DNA from: Ascidia mentula
Taxonomy: Eukaryota; Chordata; Ascidiacea; Phlebobranchia; Ascidiidae
Direction: 5' to 3'
Assembly (NCBI GenBank): GCA_947561715.1
Contig: OX387203.1
Coordinates: forward strand, 1,860,001-1,924,000
Length of the DNA: 64,000 bases
The notes under the pieces are model-generated. The model had not been told where the DNA came from and did no database searches. It saw nothing but the letters and a program-made list of their open reading frames with translations. The first letter of the stretch is position 1; each line of letters begins with the position of its first letter. The translations under genes were made by a program, and so were the position numbers. This document shows, piece by piece, positions 46,682 through 58,427 of the stretch.

Positions 46682-49369
46682 ATGTCCGTAGTTAACTTGC
46701 ATATTGGGCAATGTGGGATTCAACTAGGTGAACATGTTTGGCTAAAATCTGTGAAGATTGCAGAAGATGATGTCAACCACCAGCATGTGATAATTCAAAG
46801 GAATGGGCAACCACGTGGATTATTTGTTGATTCTGAGAAGAAAGTAATTCGCCGTTTTGCAAGGAAAATGAAAGCTACCAAGGTTAGGAGAAAAATTTGC
46901 TTCTCAACTTTTTGATGTACATTTTCTTTGTATGATTTTTATTTTCTTTGCACAGTTGTCAATTTCTTTTTATTTAAATTCAAACAGGGTTATCTAAAAT
47001 ATAAGCACTATGCTTTGGAACCACAGTAGTATGGGCAAATACTATTATAAAAAATTTACTCCCAAAGGTTTACATAATTTTTATTTAAATTATCCTGAAC
47101 CAGTTGATGGATATCATTTTGTATGTGTGCTTTATAAGACTATATTTCAAGTTGTCAGCATGCTTACAATTCCTGTGTGCAGATGAAATGCAAGTTTAAT
47201 GTTTTGGAGAACAGCATACAATCTCGCATGGGTTGTGGTTCCAACTGGTCCTTGGGTCACAATCGTCTTTCCAGTATGAAAATAATGGGTGATGTCCCTA
47301 ACCTGAAAACCGGCTTTGGCCAAATTTATCTGGACCCTGATTCAAGCATGCTTCAAACCTGCCTTGACTCGGTCAGATTAAAAATTGAAGCCTGTGAAAG
47401 CTTCTCGGGGTTTTTGGGCTTTCAAAGCTTGGCTGGAGGAACAGGATCTGGTTTTGGGTCAAGGTTGTGCCAAGAACTAAGAGATTCGTATCCAACAGCA
47501 TACAGGTTTAGTTTTTGTTCCAAAATAGAATACATTAAATTACAAAAAAATCATGTCTTTGCTTTAAAGCTTCAAAACACTTACTTTGATAAGCTATATA
47601 AAAAAAATATGCAAATACTTATTTTTTTCTTGATAAATAATGCATCTATTAGCAATGTGCTTATCAATTTTTTTCAGACTCTGGAATGTTGTCACCCCCT
47701 TTTCCCTCGGGGAATCCCCTACGCAAAGCTACAATCAGCTCTTGAGCATGACGTCACTTTACCAAAACAGTGACGCCATACTGTTGCTAGACAATGACGC
47801 AGCGCTGGAACAACTTTCCCAAACCGCTACTAGCGTGTCTCTACATGACATCAATGACTACTTCAGCAACGCTATTTTAGGCTTGTATTCGCCCACTGAC
47901 TCGCTTACGCCACCTGGCGGAGGTTTTTCCATAGGAATGGAGCCGTGGGAAATGTGTCGATCTTTGGCCGCCATGCCGTCACTTAAGTTATTGAAATGCA
48001 GGTTGGTTGAGCTGGGAAAAGGCTTAGATCCTACCACCATTGTTTTATGGTACATTGGATGCGCGGAAATATTATTCTTTTAGTCTGAATAGTAAGAAAG
48101 AAAAAAGTTAAGTCCAAATGTATTGTACAAATACAATTTTTTTTATCAAACATAAAGGCTATTCTGGCATTACTATTCGTTCTTAGGGACCTATCGATTG
48201 TGGCACAATGTGCTTCTCAAATGTGTTGCAAGCGATGAAAACGTAAATTTGAAGTATCCTAGTTATTTGATTGCAAGTCGCGGCTTATAAAGTTTTTTAC
48301 CCTGTTGTTTGTGCGGCTTACAATCGAGTAAATACGGCAAATCTTTTACAATTCGCACTCAAAAAAAAACACCAATCCTTCTTGAGCATTTGCTGTAGGT
48401 TTCTCAACTCTGCGTGAAACAAATATGTGTTTTATTCTGGTAGACACGCAAAAGAAACTTCACAATCCCATGTGAACGTCTGGGAAAAGCTGAGTCGATC
48501 CTTGCTCAGTCAAGTTAAGAAAGATGCCCTTGACGGTTCGTGTATTTCTTCACTGTTTGTATGTAGAGGGCGCGACTACCTTTCTATCGACTGGAAACGA
48601 AAATTGCGGGTGAGTTTTAAATTCGTGTTTTGTGCCCATGGAAATGAAGTCGCATTTGGCAGTAAGCTGTGTACGGGATTTTGTATTAAGAAACTTATTC
48701 CACTTCCTGGAAGGCACCGTTTCTCGGCCAAATGCTAAGAGAATCCGATAATAACTCGTTTAATACTGACAATACATGTAAGTTTAGTTTTATTGTAACT
48801 GGGTGAGCCATTTACAACATTTTCATGCTTCATACAAAAAAACGTCATGGCAAATGTTTGTTGTTTCGCTATTATTCCTCCTGGGTGTGTTTTAAGAACT
48901 GTACCGTGTTATCGGAAAATCTTTCTTTTGTCAGGGTAAGTTAAAGTTTGTAGAGTGGAATCCGTATCCCGTGGATACATGGGAAGGTCACAAGCACAAG
49001 AACCGGTAAGAACAAGTGGTTTGCAGATCTGTGTGAATTATTATTAGATCTCGACTTTCCGCAAAGATCAAAACGTACTACAGTACTTCTGCGTTAATAA
49101 CTTGTTTCAGAAAATTTAAACCGCATTCCGGTGTCGTCAATATGACAGCTTTTGTATATTCCTTTATCAGGAACTTGACGTTTTGCGGTAATCTCACCTC
49201 TGCGGGGACACATTTTTGTCAAAACGTCATCGAAAAATCGAAGAAGATGTTTGAAAGTCGTGCCTACCTTCACTGGTACGAGAGATACGGAACCGTTGAT
49301 GAACATTTTCGTGATGCGTTTGACGTAATGAACCAAATAGTCGATTGTTATATGGAGGCCAAATCCTGA
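46682..49369 (+). CDS. TUBD1: Delta-tubulin
   Basis: Exons 46682-46882, 47183-47505, 47678-48001, 48444-48609, 48935-49005 and 49111-49369 give 447 aa (human 453). Delta-tubulin is needed for triplet microtubules of centrioles and basal bodies. Seen: the tubulin N-terminus MSVVNLHIGQCGIQLGE, the GTP-binding signature in the form AGGTGSGFGSRL, PFSLGESPTQSYNQLLS (compare the family GTGEVIVQNYNSIL), DINDYFSNAILGL, EWNPYPVDTW, and the C-terminal ESRAYLHWYERYGTVDEHF that matches delta-tubulin rather than alpha/beta. The C-terminus lacks the acidic tail of alpha/beta tubulins, as expected. Divergence from human is strong, so epsilon-like or other rare tubulins are less likely but not excluded. Confidence 0.82.
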
Positions 49370-50014
49370 CCCGTTTGACACAGTATTGCGTGTTTATTAA
49401 GTATTCGTTATGTTGTGACCGTGGTATGCGGTGCGATGAACCATTAGCTATTTTAAAGGTTCTAGGCCGTTATCATCAAGTGTAACCTGCTTTGTGCTAT
49501 TTTCGATTGCTTCTGGCGGGAGAATAAATTTATGGTTATGAACGTGCTATGCGGTGCGATGCATCGTTAGCTATTTTTAAGAACTTTATCAATGGCAATT
49601 CCTTCTTACACTATAACTTAGGCTGATGATTACCACAATTGCAAGTAACTGATTAACGTGTGGTACGAAACTCAAACAACTTGAGTGGAATGTGCAACGA
49701 ACTGACTGGTTTCACAACAGTTAATGCTTCATTTGCTGTTTGTCTGTTTTTTCCTATTATTGTAGACTGTTTGGAAAATAAATTATGAAAATATGCAAAC
49801 CACTGGACCCAGCCATTATGAAACGATTGATGATTACAAATGAAAGATACTGCACTGGACAATACCTTTGTGCAAAGGTTGGTTTGCCAACCTAATCTAA
49901 ATATTTGACCAATGTGTTTGCAAACCTTATTACACCGTTCGTGTGCCCAATTTATTTGTGTAAATGCTTGTAAACCGAACAGCACAGCTTGAGTTGCATA
50001 ATCACCTCAAAAGT
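49370..50014. other. TUBD1 3' region and intergenic
   Basis: Contains AATAAA at 49523-49528 and a short direct repeat: TATGCGGTGCGATG followed by TTAGCTATTTT at about 49425 and again at about 49547. No further gene is seen. Confidence 0.5.
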
Positions 50015-53000
50015 ATGGAAGATATTAAGGATAAATCCAGCCTGGAAAGCCAAAAGAAGGAAAAGCATACAGTTTTGACTGCTGCATTCATATTGATCAT
50101 CTTGTTTGTCAGAATCGGAAATGTGAGTGTTGGCAAAAGTTGTTTGGTTTATATACGTTTAAAAATTACTTTATTTAAATAATATTCTAATATTGGGCAA
50201 TGAATTCGCTATTACAAAAGATTTACTTCTCTGTATCATAAAGAACATATTTAGAGAACTTAAAACCATAGCATTATTTACAAGCATAGCTGCTAATTTG
50301 GTCTGTGATGCCCCCACCCTGATAGATGTAGTAATTTTAGTCAAGAACAGGACGAACGATATTACATTAGAAACTTGCTTTATTATTTCAGGGCTTATTT
50401 CAGTCCATGGGCGGACCAACACTGTTGTATCTTGCTGATAACACTCACGCAACAGTCAGTCAAGTTTCATCTGTGTTCACTGGAAGATCGGCAGGTTTTT
50501 TCGTCGGTGCATTGGCTTACAGTCTGTTTGTTTTGAAATACCGGAACTTTAAACCGCTTTTAACGGTCGGTAAGCAAACACATTGTTAACTGCATTAAAT
50601 CCGAACCGCTAAGTTGTAAATTTTGTTTGGTTTTCCAAAGTTTGTTTGGAAGTGTTGTGGCGGTTTAGGCCGAGTTTTTGTTGCCACTGAAGCAATAAAA
50701 GCGTAAACATTTGAGAATTGGATCAGCAATTTGTCATGTATCCGCTTACACAAGAACCAAACGAAACAAAACTTCACATCGAATTTTGTGACGTATTAAG
50801 TCCAGAACATCTAGCATCAACTAGTAATAATGCGAAAGTAAAACGATACTATAGGCAAGCAAGAAATACGTTCATGCTTGACTCAAAACATCTGCACCTT
50901 GCAGCTTTCAAGACCCATTCTACCATGTCCATTTGATTGAGCTAAAGTGTTTTTGCTGCGTGCGGTTAATTGCACGACAATAATAACTATATTCATCGAT
51001 GAGGACGCTTTTCGGGAAACAGAAATGCTGGGTCGTTGAATTAAAACACCATAGCTCAGAGTCACCGAAAGTTCCGAAAAATTATGGTTCATATATTTTC
51101 CTGATATGCAGGCCTGGGAATTACTCTCAACGGAATACTCATGACCATCACACCCTGGGTCACCAACTTGGCTGGGCTTGTAGTCACAACAACCATCACT
51201 GGTCTCATGTTCGGTTACCTTGACTCAGGTATTATACGTGGTAATATATTGCAAATTTCCAATGCATTTATATTTGATCTTGTTTCTGCAGCTATGCAGT
51301 CGTTGTACCTGCAGATATGGGGAGAGAAGGGATCTCGACCGTACATGCAATCCTACCACTTTTCGTTCAGCGTTGGAGCTTTGCTAGCGCCAATTGTTGG
51401 TAAAGTGTGCATAAGCATTCACCAATCTTATTCTCATTGATATTTATTATACTTTCCATTGCTTGAATACATAAAGGCCTATACTCACATAGAAAATAAC
51501 CCAAGTGTATATGCAAACGCATTACCTAGAATATTATATTATAAAACATAGGTAAGCAATAAGAAAATATGCATCAGGTTTTCACGTCATTTGCAACAAA
51601 ACACCTTGTTTGTTAAACTTTGACGGCTTGTTTAGCTGCCCCGTTCCTTGAAATGGCCGATCAGCAACAAGATGCCGAAGATAGCTGTCCAGATACAAGC
51701 ACTAATTCAGAAGCCATGTTTACAACTATTGCGTACAACACTACGTCAACCACACCGGGTTACGATGGATTGAACCCAGTGGCCTGGACCTACGTCATTT
51801 CCGGTGTTTTCACCTTGATTTCTGGTTTGTTGGTTATTGTTCTGGTCATCGTGCGGACAGAACAAAAACTTTTAAACGACCGCGAGACGGAGACAGAGAG
51901 CAGACCCCAGGAACCCTTGATGGACGTGATTTGGTTTTTTATTCCTATTGTTTTCTATTACTTTGCGGTGGTTGGACTGGAGGTGGTTTATCAAAGTTAT
52001 ATCTATTCCATTGCGCTCTGCTCACAACTGGAATTTTCGGTAAGTTCTTATGATTTATTTTTTACACAAACTCATCGCACTTTTACCTGAAAACTTGGTG
52101 TTACCCACTGATTGAGCTACATTTAAACTTGTTCACGAATAATACAACTTTTTCAATAAATCTCAAACCACTTTTAACAGAAAACCATGTGTTTAAAAAT
52201 ACACTCAGTTTGGTGCCAGACAAAACAACAGAATTTAACACTTTAGGTTTCGGACTCTTCAACATTGAACACTTTATTTTGGGTGGGATTTTGTGCCGGC
52301 AGAGGGTCTGGAATATCATATTCAAATTATTACAAACCGACAACAATGATTATCTTCAGCATGATTGGAACAACAACATCTGTTGTAAGTGCATATGTCA
52401 CACGTTATGAAATATTATGTGTTGATTACAAGCTAGGTAAACCTTTATTACATTGTCAAAATCGCATCATACTCAATTGAAAAAAGTGTACCCAAAATGA
52501 AAACTTTTCTATTTCTATTAATAGGGATCAATGAAATGTTAAAACGTACATGGCCGTATAAAATGGTCAATGTTCACAAATCTGGGTTATTTTGCAGATT
52601 ATTTTGTCCATATTTGGAAGTTACATTCCTTTGATCATTTGGTTTGTCACATTTTTCTTTGGTTTTTCCATTTCTACGTTTTATTCTAGCGGTAAGACAA
52701 GCAACGTACACCACCTAATTTGTTGTCCCGTACACCTTTTGATTTTAGCGAAAATAAAAAAAAATTTGGTGTTGTATAGGTGTCTCCTTTTGTTCCCAAA
52801 TCACAAACATGTCATCAACTTATATATTTGTGTTTGCAATCGGTAACACTTTGGGAGGAATGACAATGGCACCTGCAGCTGGAGCGATATTTCAACAAGA
52901 TCCATATTCTGTAGTAAGTAAAGCGTTTTGAAATATAAAGTCACGTTGTTTTTTTGCCAGCATTGAGGCAACATGCAACAAAAAAGATTGTTTTTTAACA

Positions 53001-53516
53001 AAATATTTATAATATTGCGAATTAAATTAAATTGCTTGAAACAACAAGTTTAAATTGGAGTCATATATAGTTTATTCAATAGAAATACCGATCTCGCCTA
53101 TACCAGGGTATTGTCAGTTTTTGCAGACAGATAACACAGAAAGCTGTACTTGAAATGATAAAATAAGCAAATCAATGAATAACTAAATTGAAACTGAAAC
53201 TGGAATCAAAAAGTCCTCCATAACTGCTGCGTCTATACTAAACTACCTCCAACGGAAGACCACTTAAGTCCATCGAGGGCTAGATTCTGCTCAAACTATG
53301 CAACCAGTTATATATACAACGTAAATTTGTTTGATTAAAAAAGGTGACAGCATTACTTTGCGCGTTCCACAGGTGTACTTGATCACCGGTCTTGGCATTG
53401 CAAACAACGTATTTTTTCTCTGGATGTATTTTATGGGAAAACGCCACGAAAAGAAACTTCGACGAAGCGAATCAAAATCCAACTTCGCCATTAGCGAAAC
53501 TGGCACAAAACTGTAG
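50015..53516 (+). CDS. MFSD4/NaGLT1-like major facilitator transporter, copy 1
   Basis: Exons 50015-50122, 50392-50569, 51112-51228, 51292-51399, 51636-52039, 52247-52384, 52598-52691, 52780-52913 and 53373-53516 give 474 aa. About twelve membrane segments are spread over the exons, with a long central loop (ADQQQDAEDSCP...NTTSTTPGY) in exon 5 that carries an N-glycosylation sequon. The GPTLLYLADNTHATVSQVS motif after the first helix matches the GPTLLDLADQTH signature of sodium-dependent glucose transporter 1 (MFSD4B) and MFSD4A. FTGRSAGFFVG is the MFS loop 2-3 region. Substrate is not predictable; glucose or urea transport is known only for mammalian relatives. Ends with a basic cytosolic tail (GKRHEKKLRRSESKSNF). 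Confidence 0.82.
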
Positions 53517-53919
53517 CCGGTGTCTGTGCACTTGGAATATTTCACTCAAAACGTCCAAAGTAATCAGTGACTTAAACGTAGAGTAATTGCACTGTTTCTT
53601 TTGTGGCCCTTTTCATGGTTGATTTTAGAATGCTTTTCTTCATAGATAAACGTATTTTTTGATGATCGTTGTTTGATCTGTATTTGCTGACATTTGTGGA
53701 CAAGCAAGCTTTGTGGTCGTTTTTTTCATTAAAAAACCCGTTTCCTCGTTCTGAATATGGGTTTGGCGAGTTATGATACACATGTAGGTTGCACAGCGTT
53801 GGACAACTAGCTTGAGCAAATATTTACCTACAGCATTGAGCAAGCAACAAACGTATGCGGCTAGGTTTGTTGGTACAGAAGCTTGAATTGAATAACTTGA
53901 TTTCAATTGATAAAGAGAT

Positions 53920-56900
53920 ATGGATGTATACGAAGATGAAATTAAGTCAAAGACTCAAACTGGAAAAAGGCAAACAGCTTTGGTTGTGGCATTTATTGTT
54001 GTCATTCTGTTCGTCCGCATTGGAAATGTAAGTGCGTGGTAAAAACAAGCTTGGGCAACAAGTAAAACGGTTTATCTCGTCGAAATAGATCATTAACTGT
54101 ATAAGAAACTCCACAACTTAGCTTTGTTAACTGTATTGATGTATAACCATACATGTTGTTGTGTCAGCATTATACTTAATCACAACGGGTGAAAATAGGC
54201 TTTGTTTTTGTTTATTGTTAAGGGCTTTTTTATCTCCATAAGCGGACCGACTCTGTTGTATCTCGCTGATAACACCCATGCTACAGTTGGTCAAATTTCA
54301 TCCATTCTTACCGGAAGATCAGCTGGATTCTTTGTCGGCTCTTTCGCTTACAGTGTGATTGTTTTGAAATATCGTAATTTCAAACCACTTCTGACAGTTG
54401 GTAAGTAAATTAGGACTCTTTTTTCCATTTTCGACTGCATAACAAAGATATATCTTGTTTTACTGCAATTACGCAGGTAGTTTTCAGTTCAATGAAACAC
54501 CATACCTCAGAAGCACCAAAAATTAAGAAAAATAAAGGGTTATATATTTTCCTAAATATAATTTTCTGATTCGCAGGCCTGGGAATTATTCTCAACGGAA
54601 TACTAATGACCATCACACCGTGGGTGACCAACTTAGCTGGACTTGTAGTCACCACAACCATCACTGGTCTCATGTTCGGTTACCTTGACGCCGGTACCAT
54701 AAGACATCTGTTGTGTTAAAATATGTGCGCCCTATTTGCTGCGTTTATTTTGCAGCTATGCAGTCGCTGTATCTACAACTGTGGGGAGAGAAGGGATCAC
54801 GACCATACATGCAATCATTTCACTTCTCCTTTAGCGTTGGAGCTTTGCTAGCGCCGATTGTTGGTGAGATTTTTCAGACTATAAAATGCACCCATGCCCC
54901 TGCCAATTTGTGCAAACAACCACCATGAAACAACTGTCAATACATGTGGTTTACTCAAGTGGAAGGTTACTGATTGCCAATATGTGACACAGTCGCCAAT
55001 CATGTTAAAGCCCAACACACGTTAAATAGCAAATATTAAATTCCACCCCCTGTTTGCACCAGTAGGCCTTTTAAATCTATCCATCTAGAGGGTTTGCACA
55101 ACGGCACAAATCCCAGCTATACTCACAATTTTGAAAAAAAAATCCGTTGGTATTTTAATTTTACTAAACGGATACAGAAAAAAACTGGATCTTCGTTGCG
55201 GTCTCTTTATATATATATATCATATGAAAAAGTGTCATCTTTCGAATTATTTCAGCTGCTCCTTTTCTTAAAATGGCCGATCAGCAGCAAGATGCCGAAG
55301 ATAGCTGTCCTGTTACCAGCACTAATTCAGAAGCCATGTTTACAACTATTGCGTACAACACTACGTCAACCACACCGGGTTACGAAGGATTGAACCCAGT
55401 GGCTTGGACCTACGTCATTTCCGGTGTTTTCACCTTGATTTCTGGTTTTCTTGTGATTGTTTTGGTCATCGTGCGGACAGAACAAAAATTGTTGAGTGAC
55501 AGCTCGATGGAGATAGAGAGCAGACCCCAGGAACCTCTGCTGGACGTCGTTTGGTTTTTTGTTCCAGTGATTTTCTTTTACTTTGCGGTGGTTGGACTGG
55601 AGGTGGTTTATCAAAGTTATATCTATTCCATTGCTCTCTGCTCACAACTTGATTTTTCGGTAAGTTGTTGCATTGCTTCAAGTTTAACTATACAGTTTAT
55701 GTTGGTAACGTTCAGTCGGATGTCGAATAACTTGCTGCTTCGGGCTAAATTCACGTCTTTGTATATAGGAATGATAAGCTTCCTGTTTGTTATTCCTTTT
55801 ATTGACTACTATAAAAAAATACACAAAATGTAAAAGCAAGTAATCAAAAAACAATTGCTTATGAAGCAAACGTATAATTTAGTGCGAGTTTTTGGTCAGA
55901 TATATCAAGTGAAGATTTCTTCCACCAGGTTTCGGATTCCTCAACATTGAACACTCTGTTTTGGGTGGGATTTTGTGCCGGGAGAGGTTCCGGAATATTC
56001 TATGCAAATTATTTTAAGCCGACCACAATGATTATATTTGGTATGATTGGAACAACAGCATCTGTTGTAAGTGCATGTATATTTTTTTTCTCTGTTAATC
56101 TTTCGGGAGAGCTGATAAACATTATTAGGTGAAAACTAAAAAAAAATTAAACTTTGTGTCAGCCGTTTATCATGTTACAAAACACCTTCACAATTTCCGT
56201 CAAAGGTTTTTTGTGTTTTTTAATCGCAGAGTTTTGATATCTTCGTTGTTTTATGCAGGTTATTTTGTCCATATTTGGAAGTTACGTTCCATTAATCATT
56301 TGGTTTGTCTCAATTTTCTTTGGTTTTTCAATCTCTACGTTTTATTCCAGCGGTAAGATCTCCTAGAATGTACAAACAAAACAACTGAATCTAATGACGT
56401 TTTTGAACGAAAATTACATTGTTTGAAAATGTTGGTGACAAAGCTTGTTAAACATATGCGTTCTAGGTATTTCCTTCTGTTCCCAAATCACAAACATGTC
56501 TTCAACTTATATATTTGTGTTTGCAATCGGTAACACTTTGGGAGGAATGGCAACGCCTCCTGCTGCAGGGGCGATATTTGAACAGGATCCTTATTCTGTT
56601 GTAAGTTTGATAAATACGTTTATGAGATTTCATGGTTCCATATTGTTTTGGATGATGTTTCAATAATGATGAAAATATAATCTAGAGGAAAATTTTTAAT
56701 GGGAAATATTTGTTTCAGAAAATAACTGTAGTATTCCTGCATGCTAAATTAATGTGTTTGACATAAGCCCCGGAATATAATAGTAAATTTTATTCTTATC
56801 GTGTTTAAAGCTACTTGTTATAGTGCATTGTCATTCACAGGTGTACTTAATCACTGGTCTTGGTATTGCAAACGACATATTTTTTCTCTGGATGTATTTT

Positions 56901-56984
56901 ATGGGAAAACGTCACGAAAAGAAACTGCGACGAAGCGAGTCAAAATCCAACTTCGCCATCAGCGAAACTGGCACAAAACTGTAG
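53920..56984 (+). CDS. MFSD4/NaGLT1-like major facilitator transporter, copy 2
   Basis: Exons 53920-54027, 54223-54400, 54577-54693, 54756-54863, 55256-55659, 55929-56066, 56259-56352, 56467-56600 and 56841-56984. Every exon has the same length as in copy 1, again 474 aa, so this is a whole-gene tandem duplicate. GPTLLYLADNTHATVGQIS and LTGRSAGFFVG are kept. The N-terminal cytosolic tail differs (MDVYEDEIKSKTQTGKRQ against MEDIKDKSSLESQKKEKH), as do parts of helices 1 and 2, while exons 5-9 are very similar. Exon 2 uses an AAG acceptor. AATAAA follows at 57135-57140. Confidence 0.82.
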
Positions 56985-58427
56985 CCGGTGTCTGTACACG
57001 TGGAATATTTCACTCAAAACGTCCAAAGTAATCAGTATATTTGCTTTTGTTTTATGTGAGAGTTACCATTGTACTATTGTGTGATCTAATGGGATTTTCT
57101 CAAAACAATATTTGAAGTGCGGAATTGTGCATCGAATAAACTGGCTTTGAATTCACGATCTTGATCGTTCCGCGCCACTGCTCTTTGACTAAGCAACAAA
57201 GATCATGGGCCATTTTGGGTAGTCATGAAGACACTACTTTAAAGAATGGTTAGGACGACAAGGGCACGAGTGCTTGTAGACATCACCAGTATCGCTTTTT
57301 CAAATAAAATCGTGAAAGGCCACAAGTACACACTTTCCACATTTGTGGAGGGTTACCGTTGCTGCATCAAACCTTAAGAAGAAACAAGTTATTTTTCGGG
57401 CTATGGTGATGTTATAAGTGCACTGTGCGCACTTTTTAACCGCGATAGCAATGGTGTCTCATTAAATAGGCCAGATCTGCTCAATTAATTCCCATAAAGA
57501 AGGCCATAAACGGCATCTTTCTCATCACTTTTGTGTACTAAAGTCAAAACACCTTGTGCGAGGTGCATTTACGACCAATTCATATAGATTTTATTACATC
57601 GTGCGATCCAACCGAGGTTTATGATCCTGCGCTCAACTTCCTTAGCGAAACTTCCTTGGTTGACAACAAGGCTTTTCATACCAAGTATCAAACCTTGAAG
57701 CCTTTTTGCTTTATGAAAAACTTTACACTGTAGTTAGTAAAGTGTTTCATGGCGCATTGTTGTTTAGGAAATTGAATTGGGAGCCGACTAGTGAATGTTT
57801 GCTGCAGTAATGTCACTGAAGCAAAAATATTAGGTTTGCTATTATGCTTGTTTCGCGTTTAATTAAACAATAAACTTAGCATCAGGTGTACAAGGCTAAT
57901 GGTCTTGCTCTTACCAACGACTTGAAACCTTTCCCATTGCAAATAAGTTTACATCTATTTGTACATAGGGCACGCAGGGGGCAAACGAAAGTTAAATGTG
58001 TTTATGACCTCACGACGGCTCTTAATGTAGTTTAAGTGTCATTAGGTGTAGGCGTGATATTTTCGCAGTCTTGGAAAGCTAAAATCATTTACCGGCGCTT
58101 TATCAAGTGACGCCAAGATGATCATTGAAGGTATTTTTTGTTTTTTAGCCTATGTTTTATCATATGTTTTGTAATTTATTCATTCATTCATTGGTTTATT
58201 TTTGCCCAAAGTATTTCAGTATAAAATTAATTCCAGTATTATATTTCATACAAATGCACATTTATCAGTATTATATGTAAGATATTGTGCATTTGTATGG
58301 AAATCAAAAGAATAGAATAGGTGTTGTATTAACCTAAACTTTCAATCTATCGTATATTTTGCAAACCAAGAGACACCTTTCTCTTATAACGCTTAACCAG
58401 CGATACATTTTGCTATCAAATGGTACA
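56985..58427. other. Intergenic region with a small hairpin
   Basis: No gene is seen in 1.4 kb. A perfect 14-bp inverted repeat CATACAAATGCACA (58247-58260) / TGTGCATTTGTATG (58286-58299) with a 25-nt loop lies near its right end, next to two direct copies of CAGTATTATAT. Confidence 0.5.
57135..57140 (+). terminator. Poly(A) signal of transporter copy 2
   Basis: AATAAA 151 bases after the stop codon of the second transporter. Confidence 0.6.

Noticed and set aside
47506-47773. Continuation of the delta-tubulin exon to the end of its open frame
   Set aside because: The frame turns AT-rich and loses tubulin similarity at 47505; a GTTTAG donor and the next exon in phase explain the protein better.
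48610-48738. Extra coding sequence after delta-tubulin exon 4
   Set aside because: No tubulin similarity after 48609, where a GTGAGT donor stands; the only nearby acceptor leads straight to a stop in the needed phase.
49425-49582. 40-bp direct repeat in the delta-tubulin 3' region
   Set aside because: Short local duplication without further structure; kept only as a note in the intergenic entry.
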